Shown one piece after another: positions 26,507 through 38,176 of a DNA stretch of 64,000 nt. The DNA is from Steroidobacteraceae bacterium (GTDB lineage Bacteria > Pseudomonadota > Gammaproteobacteria > Steroidobacterales > Steroidobacteraceae), in assembly GCA_019634895.1 (NCBI GenBank), contig JAHCAM010000012.1, positions 1 to 64,000 of the forward strand, written 5' to 3'. Within the stretch, counting starts at the first letter, position 1. Every line of letters starts with the position of its first letter. A model generated the notes under the pieces. The model saw only the letters and a list, made by a program, of their open reading frames with translations. It ran no database searches and was not told where the DNA came from. Position numbers and translations under genes: made by a program.

Positions 26507-27327
26507 TCCTTTGCGGCGTCCTTGTCGCGCTCGACGCGCGCGTAGGCCGAGTGGTTGTGGATGGACTCGAAGTTCTCGGATTCGATGACGTAGGCGCGGA
26601 TGCGCTCGTCGCCGTTGAGCCGCAGCGCGATGTCGCGGACGATGTCCTCGACGAACTTCGGGTTGTCGTAGGCACGCTCGGTGACCCACTTCTCGTCGGG
26701 CCGCTTGAGGATGCCGAACAGCTCGCAGCTGCCCTCCTGCTCGGCGATCTCGATCAGTTCCTCGAGCCACACGTGCTCGGCGATGCGCACCGTGATGGTG
26801 ACGTGCGAGCGCTGGTTGTGCGCGCCGTAGTCGGAGATCTCCTTCGAGCAAGGGCACAGGCTGGTGACCGGCACGACGACCTTCAGCCAGGTCTCGACGG
26901 CGCCGTCCTTGAGCTCGGCGACCAGCGTCGCCCGGTAGTCGAGCAGGCTCTGCACGCCGGTCACCGGCGCGCGCTTCATCACGAAGTACGGGAAGGTCAT
27001 TTCCAGGTGGCCGGCGGCGGAATCGAGCCGGTCGGTCATCTCGGCGAGCATGGCGTTGAACGATTCGACCGAGATCTCGCGCTCGTGCTCGTTGAGGATC
27101 TCCACGAATCGCGACATGTGCGTGCCCTTGAAGTCCTGGGGCAGGTGCACGTACATGTTGAAGTTCGCGATCGTGTGCTGCTCGCCGCCGGCGCGGTCCT
27201 TGACCCGCACCGGGTGGAAGATGTCCTTGATGCCGACGCGGTCGATCGGGATGCGCCGCGTATCCGGCCGCGACTGCACGTCGGTGATGATCGGCGTGAC
27301 GGTGGCGCCCGCGGACTTCGCATTCAT
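26503..27327 (-). CDS. folE2: GTP cyclohydrolase I type 2 (FolE2)
   Basis: This enzyme makes 7,8-dihydroneopterin triphosphate from GTP, the first step of folate synthesis, and can use metals other than zinc. The 274-residue protein has the family's [15 protein letters not shown] start, the catalytic cysteine region [20 protein letters not shown] and [14 protein letters not shown]. It follows dxs on the same strand after a 27-base gap. A TATGAT box ends 6 nt before the ATG. No zinc-type folE is in the window. Confidence 0.94.
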   Translation of the reverse strand: MNAKSAGATVTPIITDVQSRPDTRRIPIDRVGIKDIFHPVRVKDRAGGEQHTIANFNMYVHLPQDFKGTHMSRFVEILNEHEREISVESFNAMLAEMTDRLDSAAGHLEMTFPYFVMKRAPVTGVQSLLDYRATLVAELKDGAVETWLKVVVPVTSLCPCSKEISDYGAHNQRSHVTITVRIAEHVWLEELIEIAEQEGSCELFGILKRPDEKWVTERAYDNPKFVEDIVRDIALRLNGDERIRAYVIESENFESIHNHSAYARVERDKDAAKE

Positions 27328-27333
27328 CGGGAA

Positions 27334-27339
27334 ATCATA
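27334..27339 (-). promoter_or_regulatory. -10-like TATGAT box, 6 nt before folE2 start
   Basis: On the minus strand TATGAT (27339-27334) is followed by exactly 6 nt and the folE2 ATG. The spacing matches that seen at nusB, prmB, dxs and the receiver-kinase gene and suggests a leaderless mRNA. Confidence 0.5.
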
Positions 27340-27354
27340 CCATATTGGTCCTGA

Positions 27355-29250
27355 TTAGCCGGCGGGCAGCGCGCGCTGCAGCGCGTGCGGGCGCCAGAAG
27401 GCCTCGACCGCAGCCGCGATCGCCGCGGCATCGAGGCCCGCCGCGCGCAGGTTGTCCTCGCGCGTGCCGTGATCGATGAACTGGTCGGGCACCCCCAGCT
27501 GCAGCGCGGGCACGACGACGCCGGCTTGCTGCAGGCACTCGAGCACCGCGGAACCGGCGCCGCCGGCGACCACGTTCTCCTCGAGGGTGACGATCGCGCG
27601 GTGCGCCGCGCCGAGCGCCGCCACGGTCTCCCGGTCGAGCGGCTTGACGAAGCGCATGTTGACCAGCGTCGCATCCAGGGCCTCGGCGACGCCGGCGGCC
27701 GCTGCCACCATGGTGCCGAAGGCGAACAGCGCAAGCCCGCTGCCGCCCTGGCGGCGGATCTCCGCCCGCCCGACCGGCAGCGCCTGCATGACCGGCTGGA
27801 CCGCGACCCCCGGGCCGCGGCCGCGCGGGTAGCGGACCGCCGCCGGCTGGTCGAGTTGGACGGCCGTGTACAGCATCTGCCGGCACTCGTTCTCGTCGGC
27901 GGGCGCCATCACCACCATGTCCGGCACGCAGCGCAGGTAGGAGAGGTCGAACACGCCCTGGTGCGTCGCGCCATCGCCGCCGACCAGCCCGGCGCGGTCG
28001 ACGGCGAACACGACCGGCAGGCGCTGCAGCGCCACGTCGTGGATCAGCTGGTCGTAGCCGCGCTGCAGGAAGGTCGAGTAGATCGCGACCACGGGCCGCA
28101 GCCCGTCGCAGGCCAGTCCCGCGGCCAGCGTCACCGCATGCTGCTCGGCGATGGCGACGTCGAAGTAGCGGTCCGGGAAGCGCCGCTCGAACTCGACCAG
28201 GCCGGAACCCTCGCGCATCGCCGGCGTGATGCCGACGATGCGCTCGTCCTGCGCCGCGGCGTCGCACAGCCACTCGCCGAACACCTGCGAGTACGTCGGG
28301 CCCGCCGCCTGCTCCTTGTGCAGGGTGCCGCTCGCGGGATCGTAGGGGCCGGGCCCGTGCCACTTGATCGGGTCGGCCTCGGCGGGCGCATAGCCCTTGC
28401 CTTTCTGCGTGACCACGTGCAGGAACTGCGGGCCCGGCAGCGTGCGCATGTTGCCGAGCGTGGTCACCAGCGTGTCCACGTCGTGGCCGTCCACCGGACC
28501 GATGTAGTTGAAGCCCAGCTCCTCGAACAGCGTGCCCGGCAGCACCATGCCCTTGGCATGCACCTCCGAGCGGCGCGCGAGCTCCCAGGCCGAGGGCATG
28601 GAGCGCAGCACCTTCTTGCCGCCCTCGCGCAGGTGGGAGTACATGCGCCCCGACAGCAGCCGCGCGAAGTAATTGGAGAGCGCGCCGACGTTTTCCGAGA
28701 TGGACATGTCGTTGTCGTTCAGCACCACCAGCAGGTCCACGTCGAGGCTGCCGGCGTGGTTCAGCGCCTCCCAGGCTAGGCCGGCGCTCATGGCGCCGTC
28801 GCCGATCACGGCCACGACGCGGCGGTCGCTGCCGGCGGCGCGGTTGGCGATCGCCATGCCGAGGGCGGCGCTGATCGAGGTGCTCGAGTGGCCGACGCCG
28901 AAGCTGTCGTACACGCTCTCGGCGCGCGCCGGGAACGGCGCCAGCCCGCCCTGCTGCTTGATGCTCGCGAGCCTGCGCCGGCGGCCCGTCAGCACCTTGT
29001 GCGGATACGCCTGGTGCCCGACGTCCCAGACCAGGCGGTCATAGGGTGTGTCGAAGACGTAATGCAAAGCGACGGCCAGCTCGACCGCGCCGAGGCCGGC
29101 GGCCAGGTGGCCGCCCATCTGGCCGACGGTGTGGATCAGGTACTCGCGCAGTTCCGCGGACAGCGCGGGCAGGTCCTGTCGCTCGAGCGCGCGCAGGTCG
29201 GCCGGGCTTTCGATGGATTCCAGCAGGCCGGTGCGCGGCGCATCACCCAT
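27355..29250 (-). CDS. dxs: 1-deoxy-D-xylulose-5-phosphate synthase
   Basis: This TPP enzyme condenses pyruvate and glyceraldehyde 3-phosphate, the entry step of the MEP isoprenoid pathway. At 631 residues it is standard. Seen are the TPP region [20 protein letters not shown] with downstream [17 protein letters not shown], the catalytic-base region [17 protein letters not shown], and [14 protein letters not shown]. It follows ispA after 33 bases; xseB-ispA-dxs is the usual gammaproteobacterial order. Confidence 0.96.
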   Translation of the reverse strand: MGDAPRTGLLESIESPADLRALERQDLPALSAELREYLIHTVGQMGGHLAAGLGAVELAVALHYVFDTPYDRLVWDVGHQAYPHKVLTGRRRRLASIKQQGGLAPFPARAESVYDSFGVGHSSTSISAALGMAIANRAAGSDRRVVAVIGDGAMSAGLAWEALNHAGSLDVDLLVVLNDNDMSISENVGALSNYFARLLSGRMYSHLREGGKKVLRSMPSAWELARRSEVHAKGMVLPGTLFEELGFNYIGPVDGHDVDTLVTTLGNMRTLPGPQFLHVVTQKGKGYAPAEADPIKWHGPGPYDPASGTLHKEQAAGPTYSQVFGEWLCDAAAQDERIVGITPAMREGSGLVEFERRFPDRYFDVAIAEQHAVTLAAGLACDGLRPVVAIYSTFLQRGYDQLIHDVALQRLPVVFAVDRAGLVGGDGATHQGVFDLSYLRCVPDMVVMAPADENECRQMLYTAVQLDQPAAVRYPRGRGPGVAVQPVMQALPVGRAEIRRQGGSGLALFAFGTMVAAAAGVAEALDATLVNMRFVKPLDRETVAALGAAHRAIVTLEENVVAGGAGSAVLECLQQAGVVVPALQLGVPDQFIDHGTREDNLRAAGLDAAAIAAAVEAFWRPHALQRALPAG

Positions 29251-29256
29251 GCGCGC

Positions 29257-29262
29257 AGTCTA
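29257..29262 (-). promoter_or_regulatory. -10-like TAGACT box, 6 nt before dxs start
   Basis: On the minus strand TAGACT (29262-29257) is followed by GCGCGC and the dxs ATG. It lies in the 33-bp gap after ispA, so dxs may be made both from the operon and from its own leaderless transcript. Confidence 0.5.
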
Positions 29263-29283
29263 CTGGACGCCCGGCCGGCGTCA

Positions 29284-30189
29284 CTAGCGGCTGCGCGCCG
29301 CCAGTTCCTGCGCAAAATCGCGCAGCTCCCCGGCCTCCGGCCCGAACGCCGACAGCGCCGCGATTCCCTGGTGGGCGAGTTCGGCGGCGCGCGCGCGGGC
29401 GCGCGCCACGCCCGCGATCGCAGGGTAGGTCGGCTTGCCCCGCAGCGCGTCGGAACCCTGTCCCTTGCCGGTGACGGCCGGGTCTCCCAGCACGTCCAGC
29501 AGGTCATCCACGATCTGGAAGGACAGGCCGATCGCGGTGCCGTAGCGGTCGAGGTCGCCGCGCAGCGCCGCCGGCAGGCCGGGCCTGGCGGCGCAGGCGA
29601 GCAGCACCGAGGCGCGGATCAGGGCCCCGGTCTTGCGGGCGTGCATGTCCTCGATCTGCGGCGGCTCCAGCCGCCGGCCGGTCGCGGCCAGGTCCATCGC
29701 CTGGCCGCCCGCCATGCCGGCGGTCCCGCTCGCGCGCGCGAGCAGCCCGATCATGTCGATGCGCGCCGGGGCTTCCAGCGGCAGCAGCGCGTCGTCCGCC
29801 AGGATCTCGAAGGCCAGCACCTGCAGCGCGTCGCCCGCCAGTATCGCCGTGGCTTCGTCGTAGGCGCGATGCGTCGTGGGCCGGCCGCGGCGCAGGTCGT
29901 CGTCGTCCATCGCCGGCAGGTCGTCGTGCACCAGCGAGTAGGCGTGGATCAGCTCGACGGCGGCCGCCGGCGCGTCCAGCAGTTCCGGCGGCACGCCGAT
30001 GGCCCGGCCGCTCGCATAGACCAGCAGCGGGCGGATGCGCTTGCCGGGACCGAGCGCGGCGTAGCGCATGGCGTCGTTCAGGCGCGCGGGTTCCGCGCCG
30101 GCGGGCGGCAGGCAGCGCCCGAGCATGCGCTCGACCCGCTCGCGGTAGCGCGCCTGCCAACCGGGTGCGGCTTCGACTGCGGCCTGCAT
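29284..30189 (-). CDS. ispA: Farnesyl diphosphate synthase (polyprenyl synthetase)
   Basis: This enzyme joins IPP to DMAPP and GPP to make farnesyl diphosphate for undecaprenol and quinone synthesis. The two aspartate-rich motifs are present: DDLPAMDDDDLRRGRP near residue 90 and QIVDDLLDVLGD near residue 230. PGKRIRPLLVYASG is also typical. The length of 301 fits IspA rather than longer-chain synthases. It lies between xseB and dxs, feeding on their shared pathway. Confidence 0.94.
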   Translation of the reverse strand: MQAAVEAAPGWQARYRERVERMLGRCLPPAGAEPARLNDAMRYAALGPGKRIRPLLVYASGRAIGVPPELLDAPAAAVELIHAYSLVHDDLPAMDDDDLRRGRPTTHRAYDEATAILAGDALQVLAFEILADDALLPLEAPARIDMIGLLARASGTAGMAGGQAMDLAATGRRLEPPQIEDMHARKTGALIRASVLLACAARPGLPAALRGDLDRYGTAIGLSFQIVDDLLDVLGDPAVTGKGQGSDALRGKPTYPAIAGVARARARAAELAHQGIAALSAFGPEAGELRDFAQELAARSR

Positions 30190-30201
30190 GTCCTGGGGAG
30201 A

Positions 30202-30450
30202 TCAGTCCTGGTCGGGCGGCGCGAAGTCCTGCTCGACGGGCTCGCCACCCGCGGTCTTCGCCAGCACGCGGATCTTCTGCTCGGCCTGGCGCAGCGCGTC
30301 CTGGCAGCTGCGCGTGAGCGCGACCCCGCGCTCGAACTGCTTCAGCGATTCCTCGAGCGGCAGGTCGCCCTGCTCGAGACGCAGCACGATCTGCTCGAGT
30401 TCGGCGAGGGCGGCCTCGAAATCCGGGGTTGCCGGTCTGGTTCGCGTCAC
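30202..30450 (-). CDS. xseB: Exodeoxyribonuclease VII small subunit
   Basis: This 82-residue helical protein has the XseB signature [20 protein letters not shown] and [19 protein letters not shown]. It partners XseA (not in this window) in degrading single-stranded DNA. The GTG at 30450 is chosen as the start; longer upstream readings are not XseB-like. ispA follows after 12 bases. It heads the minus-strand xseB-ispA-dxs-folE2 set and is divergent from parE. Confidence 0.92.
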   Translation of the reverse strand: MTRTRPATPDFEAALAELEQIVLRLEQGDLPLEESLKQFERGVALTRSCQDALRQAEQKIRVLAKTAGGEPVEQDFAPPDQD

Positions 30451-30561
30451 GAAGAACTGCCTGGCGGGGACGATTGCGCGACCAGTGTCACAGCCGCGCC
30501 GCGGCCGGTCAACATCGCGGCGGGCGATGCCGGCAGCGGCGGCTGCTAGAATCGCCGCGCC

Positions 30562-32440
<1,879 letters not shown>

Positions 32441-32448
<8 letters not shown>

Positions 32449-34696
32449 GATGAAGGAGCAGGCGCTCGACTTCGAGGGCATCGAGCGCCAGCCGCTGCGG
32501 GCCTTCACCGAGAAGGCGTACCTCGACTATTCGATGTACGTGATCCTCGACCGCGCGCTGCCGCAGCTCGCGGACGGCCTCAAGCCGGTGCAGCGGCGCA
32601 TCATCTACGCGATGAGCGAGCTCGGGCTCGCGGCGGGCGCCAAGCACAAGAAGTCCGCGCGCACCGTCGGCGACGTCATCGGCAAGTACCACCCGCACGG
32701 CGATTCCGCCTGCTACGAGGCGATGGTGCTGATGGCGCAGGACTTCTCGCACCGTTACCCGGTGGTGGACGGGCAGGGCAACTGGGGCTCGACCGACGAC
32801 CCGAAGTCCTTCGCCGCGATGCGCTACACCGAATCGCGCCTGCGGCCCTACGCCGAAGTGCTGCTTGCCGAGCTCGGGCAGGGCACCGTCGAATGGCAGC
32901 CGAACTTCGACGGCACCCTGGAGGAGCCGAAGCTGCTGCCCGCGCGCCTGCCGAACGTGCTGCTGAACGGCACGCAGGGCATCGCGGTCGGCATGGCGAC
33001 CGACGTCCCGCCGCACAACCTGAGGGAGGTCGCCGCGGCCTGCATCCAGCTGCTGGACAAGCCGGATTCGAGCATCGCGGAGCTGTGCAAGCACGTGCAG
33101 GGGCCGGACTTCCCGACCGGCGCCGAGATCATCACGCCGAAGTCCGAGCTGCGCGCCCTGTACAAGGCCGGCAACGGCAGCTTCCGCGCGCGCGCCCGTT
33201 ACGAGATCGAGGACGGCGAGGTGGTGGTCACCGCGTTGCCGTACCAGGTCTCCGGCGCCAAGGTGCTCGAGCAGATCGCCGGACAGATGCGCGCCAAGAA
33301 GCTGCCGATGGTCGAGGACCTGCGCGACGAGAGCGACCATGAGTACCCGACGCGGCTCGTCATCACGCCGCGGTCGAACCGGGTGGACGTCGAGCAGCTG
33401 ATGGCGCACCTGTTCGCCACCACCGACCTGGAGCGCAGCTACCGCGTCAACCTCAACGTCATCGCGCTGGACGGCCGCCCGCGGGTGCTGGGCCTCAAGG
33501 AGCTGCTCACGGAGTGGCTCGAGTTCCGCACCGCAACCGTGAAGCGCCGGCTGCGCTACCGGCTGGAGAAGGTGCAGGCGCGCCTGCACATCCTGGACGG
33601 CCTGCTGGTCGCGTTCCTGAACCTCGACGAGGTGATCCGCATCGTGCGCCGCGAGGAGCAGCCGAAGCCGGTGCTGATGAAGCGCTTCAAGCTGAGCGAC
33701 GCCCAGGCCGAGGCGATCCTCGAGACCAAGCTGCGCCACCTGGCGAAGCTCGAGGAAATGAAGATCCGCGGCGAGCAGCAGGAACTCGCCGAGGAACAGG
33801 ACACGCTCGAGAAGATCCTGAAGAGCGGCGCCAGACTCAACAAGCTGATCCGCGACGAGATCGGCGCGGACGCCGAGCGCTACGGGGACGCGCGGCGCAC
33901 GCGCATCGTCGAGCGCGAGGCCGCGCAGGCCATCGACGAAACCGAGCTCGTCACCGCGGAACCGGTCACGGTGGTGCTGTCGACGCTCGGCTGGGTCCGG
34001 CAGGCGCGCGGCCACGACATCGACCCTCGCCAGCTCTCCTACAAGACCGGCGACGCCTTCCAGGCCGCCGCCGCGGGCCGCAGCACGCAGCAGGCCGTGT
34101 TCGTGGACTCGACCGGGCGGGCCTACGCACTGCTGGCGCACACCCTGCCTTCGGCGCGCGGCCAGGGCGAGCCGCTGTCGGGCCGGCTCGACCCGCCGGA
34201 GGGCGCCACCTTCGCGGCGGTGCTGATCGGCGAGCCCGCCGACCGCTGGCTGCTCGCCTGCGATGCCGGCCACGGCTTCATCGTCAGGCTCGAGTCGCTG
34301 TTCGTCCGCAATCGGGCCGGCAAGGCGGTGTTCAACCTGCCGGAGAATGCCAGGGTGCTGGCGGCCGCCCCGGTTCCGGCCGCGGAAGGCGCGCTCGTGG
34401 TTTCGGTGAGCAGCGAGGGCCGCATGCTCGCCTTCCCAGTCGCCGATCTGCCGGAGATGGAGCGCGGCCGCGGCAACCTGATCTTCGGGATCCCCGGCAG
34501 GAAGTCACGGGCGGGCGAGGAGCTCATGGTCGCCGCCACGGTGGTCGCGCCCGAGCGGTCGACCATCGTCTGGTCCGGCGACCGCAAGATGACGCTCTCG
34601 TGGAAGGACCTGCAGCACTACCTCGGCTCGCGAGGCCAGCGAGGCTCGGTCCTGCCGCGCGGCTGGCGCAAGGTCGATCGATTGAGCGTCGAATAG
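32441..34696 (+). CDS. parC: DNA topoisomerase IV subunit A
   Basis: This is the DNA-cleaving subunit. The active-site tyrosine is in [11 protein letters not shown] (about residue 130). The quinolone-determining region [19 protein letters not shown] carries Ser and Glu at the usual resistance positions, so it looks wild-type. A coiled-coil gate and a short C-terminal propeller follow. The length of 751 fits ParC. It starts within parE, a tight coupling. A GC-rich palindromic stretch follows its stop. Confidence 0.95.
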
Positions 34697-34702
34697 AACC
34701 GG

Positions 34703-34794
34703 CCCGGCCGGGCACGGCGGGCCGGGCGCGCTCGCTCGCTCAGGCCGGCGACCGGATTCGCTCGCTCGCGACCCGGCCCGCCTTCCCGGCCGGG
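34703..34794. repeat. Long GC-rich inverted repeat between parC and the FimX-like gene
   Basis: The 10-mer CCCGGCCGGG occurs at 34703-34712 and 34785-34794, and inside it the 11-mer GGCGGGCCGGG (34716-34726) pairs with CCCGGCCCGCC (34772-34782). The centre contains two direct copies of CTCGCTCGC. The element fills the gap between two convergent genes. It could fold into a large hairpin on either strand. It differs in sequence from the other palindromes in the window. Confidence 0.7.
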
Positions 34795-34811
34795 ACGGTG
34801 CCCGCCGACAT

Positions 34812-36839
34812 TCAGCCGATGACGACTTCCTCGGGCGCGTTGACGAAGTAGCCCTGGATGAACTCGACGCCGAGCTGCCACAGCACGGCCATGGTGTTGG
34901 CGTCCTGCACGCGCTCGCCGATGGTGACCGCCCTGCAGTCGCGTGCGAGCTCGACCAGCGTCTTCACCCGCGCCTGCTTTTCCTGGTCGGCGGACAGGCC
35001 CTGCATCAACGCCCCGTGGATCTTGACGAACTCCGGCTTCAGGTGGCCGAGCAGGCGCTCGGTGTCGCGCCCGAGCCCGAAGCCCTCGATCGCGAAGCGG
35101 AAGCCGCGCTTCTGCAGCGCCTGGCGCAGGGCGACCGCTTCCTTGAGCTGCTGGGCCACGGCTTCCTCGCGCACCTGGAACACGATGCGCGCGGCGTCGA
35201 TGCGCGTGGACTTGAGCTGGCTGGCGAGCCAGGCGGCCAGCGTCGGGTCCGCGAGCGTGTCCTGCGACAGGCGCACGAACAGGGCGCCCGGCTTGCGCGC
35301 CGCACAGAAGGCCATTGACGCGCCGATGACCCAGCGGTCGATGCTCTTCATCAGGTCGTTGCGCTCGGCCGCCGGCAGGAAGGCCGACGGCAGCACTTCC
35401 TGGCCCTTGGCGTCGAGCATGCGCACCAGCACGTCGAACATGCCGAGGTCGTCGCCGACCAGGCTCGCGATGGGCTGCTGCACCAGGCGGAAGCGGTTCT
35501 CGGTGAGCGCCGCCCTGATCTGCTGCACCCAGGCGCGGTCCTGGTCCTGCAGCCGCAGCATCATCCCGGTGTGCTCCAGCAGCTGCACGCGGTTGCCGCC
35601 GGCTTCGCGGCCCTGGCGATGCGCGCGCCAGGCGTCGTTGGCAGGGCCTTCCGGCGACTGCACTTCGGGCGGCACCGGCCCGAGGCCGATGGTGCAGGTG
35701 GTCGTCAGCGACTTGGACCCGGCCTGGAACACTTCGGACGCAACCTTGTGCACGACGTGCTCGGCCCAGGCCTCGACGTCCTGCGTGTTGCCGCGCTCGA
35801 TCAGCATCATGAAGCCGTGGCCGCCGAAGCGGCCCGCGAGGTCGCCGGGCTGCACCTGCTCCTTCAGCAGGCGCGCGAAGTCGGTGAGGAAGTCCTCGCC
35901 GGCCAGCACGCCGAGTTCCTCGTGCACGGCCTCGTACTTGTCGGCTTCGCCGTAGGCGAGGAAGCGCACGCCGCCCCTGGCGGGCTGCGCGAGCCGCTCG
36001 CGCAGCTTGTCGACGAAATAGCGGCGGTGCATGAACCCGGTCGCCGGGTCGCTCTGCATTGCCTCCTCGAGCTTGCGCTGGTACTCGCCGGCGTCGCTGA
36101 CCCGCGCCGGCACCACGACCTGCACGCAGGGCTCGCCGTCGAACTCCGCGCGCACCAGCTGGAACTCGAGCGACGGCGTATGGCCGCTGACGACCAGCGC
36201 CGAGGCGTGCAGCGTGTGGCCGGACCACTTGCCCTGCATGCAGGCGACGAGGGCGCCCTTGATCGCGGCGTGGTCGTCGGGATCGAAGGCATCCATCAGC
36301 GGCGTGCCGACGACCTCATCGGCATTCGAATAGCCGAACAGCGCCAGCCAGGCCGGGTTGGCATCGACGATGATGCCTTCCTGGACCTGTGCGATCGCGT
36401 CGGTCGAGCCCTCCACGATGTGCTGCAGCTGCTTCTTGTACTCGCGGGCCGAGGCGAGCGTGGAGGAGAGCGCGCGGTCGAGGCGGTAGGTGCGCAGCTC
36501 GCGCCCCACCACCAGCTGCAGGCGCGGGACGTTGGTGAGCGTGACGGCGTCCTGCGCGCCGAGTGCGAGCGCCTGCGCGATGGCGTCCTCGTCGAGGCGC
36601 TCGCGGACGACCAGCACCGGCACGTCGGGGGCGAAGCGGGCGCGGAAGTCCATTGCGCTCGCGAGGTCGACGATGGCCTCGTCGGCGAACAGCATCAGCA
36701 TTTCGGCCGAGGCCTGGGTCAGGGCGTCGCCGAGGTCGCGCGCATCCGGCAGCCAGGTCACGTGGACCGGGTGGCCGGCGTTGCGCAGCGCCTTGTTGAT
36801 GGCCTCGACATTGTCCTGACTGCGCGTCAGCGCAATCAT
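34812..36839 (-). CDS. FimX-like protein: degenerate receiver-PAS-GGDEF-EAL
   Basis: This 675-residue protein has a receiver-like N-terminal domain (about residues 1-115), a PAS domain (about 130-245, [21 protein letters not shown]), a GGDEF domain (about 260-405) and an EAL domain (about 425-675). The catalytic motifs are lost: GGDEF is GGHGF, and EAL is DVL (FDVLVRM), with [10 protein letters not shown] as loop. So it should bind rather than make or break c-di-GMP. Length, order and degeneracy match FimX of Pseudomonas and Xanthomonas, which controls polar type IV pilus assembly. fimV lies 6 kb away. The start at 36839 removes a non-homologous upstream extension; TAGTAT about 70 nt upstream may be the -10. 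Confidence 0.82.
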   Translation of the reverse strand: MIALTRSQDNVEAINKALRNAGHPVHVTWLPDARDLGDALTQASAEMLMLFADEAIVDLASAMDFRARFAPDVPVLVVRERLDEDAIAQALALGAQDAVTLTNVPRLQLVVGRELRTYRLDRALSSTLASAREYKKQLQHIVEGSTDAIAQVQEGIIVDANPAWLALFGYSNADEVVGTPLMDAFDPDDHAAIKGALVACMQGKWSGHTLHASALVVSGHTPSLEFQLVRAEFDGEPCVQVVVPARVSDAGEYQRKLEEAMQSDPATGFMHRRYFVDKLRERLAQPARGGVRFLAYGEADKYEAVHEELGVLAGEDFLTDFARLLKEQVQPGDLAGRFGGHGFMMLIERGNTQDVEAWAEHVVHKVASEVFQAGSKSLTTTCTIGLGPVPPEVQSPEGPANDAWRAHRQGREAGGNRVQLLEHTGMMLRLQDQDRAWVQQIRAALTENRFRLVQQPIASLVGDDLGMFDVLVRMLDAKGQEVLPSAFLPAAERNDLMKSIDRWVIGASMAFCAARKPGALFVRLSQDTLADPTLAAWLASQLKSTRIDAARIVFQVREEAVAQQLKEAVALRQALQKRGFRFAIEGFGLGRDTERLLGHLKPEFVKIHGALMQGLSADQEKQARVKTLVELARDCRAVTIGERVQDANTMAVLWQLGVEFIQGYFVNAPEEVVIG

Positions 36840-37032
36840 CGGCACGGCGGCGGGCTGCTTCAATTCCGGCTCCGGGGGCGGCCTGGCATCGGATGCTGGC
36901 CGGATACTAGCACCCCGAAAACCCCTGATTTCGCGACCGGCGTCATGCTCCGGGGCGGGGTGGCCGGGCTGGCAGGCAGCCGCTATCATACGCGCCCCTC
37001 GTTCCCGGCCTGCCGGGCCCCGGCGGCTCACC

Positions 37033-37602
37033 ATGTCCAGCTACAACACCAACGAGTTCCGCTCCGGCCTCAAGATCCTGCTCGACAACGATCCGTACGC
37101 GATCGTGGAGAACGAGTTCGTCAAGCCCGGCAAGGGCCAGGCCTTCAACCGCGTGCGCATCCGCAACCTGCGCACCGGACGCGTGATCGAGCGCACCTTC
37201 AAGTCGGGCGAGTCGGTCGAGGCAGCGGACGTGGTGGACGCGGACATGCAGTTCCTGTACGCCGACGGCCAGTTCTGGCACTTCATGAACCCGGAGACCT
37301 ACGAGCAGCTGGTGGCGGGCGCGACCGCGGTCGGCGACGCCGCGCAGTGGCTCAAGGACGGCACCGTCTGCATCGTCACGCTCTGGAACGGCCAGCCGCT
37401 GACGGTGACGCCGCCGGCGCACGTCGAGCTCAAGATCGTCGAGACGGATCCGGGCATGCGCGGCGACACGGTAACCGGCGGCACCAAGCTCGCCAAGCTC
37501 GAGACCGGCGCCCAGGTCAAGGTGCCGTTGTTCGTCAATCAGGGCGAAATCATCCGCGTGGACACGCGCAGCGCATCCTACATCGCCCGCGCCGGCAAGT
37601 AA
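37033..37602 (+). CDS. efp: Elongation factor P
   Basis: EF-P relieves ribosome stalling at polyproline. At 189 residues it shows a KOW-like N-terminal domain and two OB domains. The loop PGKGQA puts lysine at position 34, the residue that EpmA beta-lysylates in gammaproteobacteria; epmA lies 0.6 kb downstream on the other strand. A -10-like TATCAT lies at 36984-36989. The gene is divergent from the FimX-like gene and ends before a 65-bp palindrome. Confidence 0.96.
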   Translation: MSSYNTNEFRSGLKILLDNDPYAIVENEFVKPGKGQAFNRVRIRNLRTGRVIERTFKSGESVEAADVVDADMQFLYADGQFWHFMNPETYEQLVAGATAVGDAAQWLKDGTVCIVTLWNGQPLTVTPPAHVELKIVETDPGMRGDTVTGGTKLAKLETGAQVKVPLFVNQGEIIRVDTRSASYIARAGK

Positions 37603-37604
37603 TT

Positions 37605-37669
37605 CGGTGCCGGGTCGTAGATTCGTAGGTTTGGCGCCGCCAAACCTACGAATCTACGACCCGGCACCG
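37605..37669. repeat. Perfect 32-bp inverted repeat with a 1-nt centre
   Basis: The arms 37605-37636 and 37638-37669 are exact reverse complements around one base at 37637. It starts 2 bases after the efp stop and ends 9 bases before the msrC stop, filling the convergent gap. As RNA it would form a very stable hairpin in both directions. Short direct copies of ACCGTCAAAA follow it. There is no T-run, so it is not a classic intrinsic terminator. The GTAGGTTTGGCG core recalls REP-type elements. Confidence 0.9.
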
Positions 37670-37678
37670 TCAAAACCG

Positions 37679-38167
37679 TCAAAAACCGTCGATGCCGGCG
37701 AGCCGCCAGTCGCAGGCGGCGGCGAGCCGTCGTGCGAATTCCTCGAGCAGCGCCGCGTCCTGCCCTCCGAAGCGGCTGAAGCTCGGGCTGTCGAGGTCCA
37801 GCACGCCGACCAGGCGGCCATCGGCCTCGATCGGCACCACGATTTCCGAGTTGGAGGCCGGGTCGCAGGCGATGTGGCCGGGGAAGGCATGCACGTCGGG
37901 CACGACCAGCGTGGCGCGCCGCGCGGCCGCCGTGCCGCAGGCGCCCGCGCCGGGCGCGATGCGCACGCAGGCAACGCGTCCCTGGAACGGCCCGACCACC
38001 AGTTCGCCGCCGCGCAGGAAGTAGAAGCCCGCCCAGTTGAGGTCCGGCAGCCGCTCGAACAGGAGCGCCGCTGCGTTGGCGGCATTGGCCCAGGGATCGC
38101 GCTCGCCGGCAAACAGTCCATCCGCCTGGCGCAGCAGGTCCGCATCCGGATCGAAGGCCGTGGTCAT
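37679..38167 (-). CDS. msrC: Free methionine-R-sulfoxide reductase (GAF domain)
   Basis: This 162-residue GAF-domain enzyme reduces free methionine-R-sulfoxide. All three family cysteines are present, in ACVRI, GACGTAAA and HIACDP, along with LNWAGFYFL and the SNSEIVVPI segment. That separates it from sensory GAF domains. It is last of the minus-strand series SCO-psd-epmA-msrC and starts 9 bases after epmA ends. Confidence 0.92.
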   Translation of the reverse strand: MTTAFDPDADLLRQADGLFAGERDPWANAANAAALLFERLPDLNWAGFYFLRGGELVVGPFQGRVACVRIAPGAGACGTAAARRATLVVPDVHAFPGHIACDPASNSEIVVPIEADGRLVGVLDLDSPSFSRFGGQDAALLEEFARRLAAACDWRLAGIDGF

Positions 38168-38176
38168 CCGGGTTCC

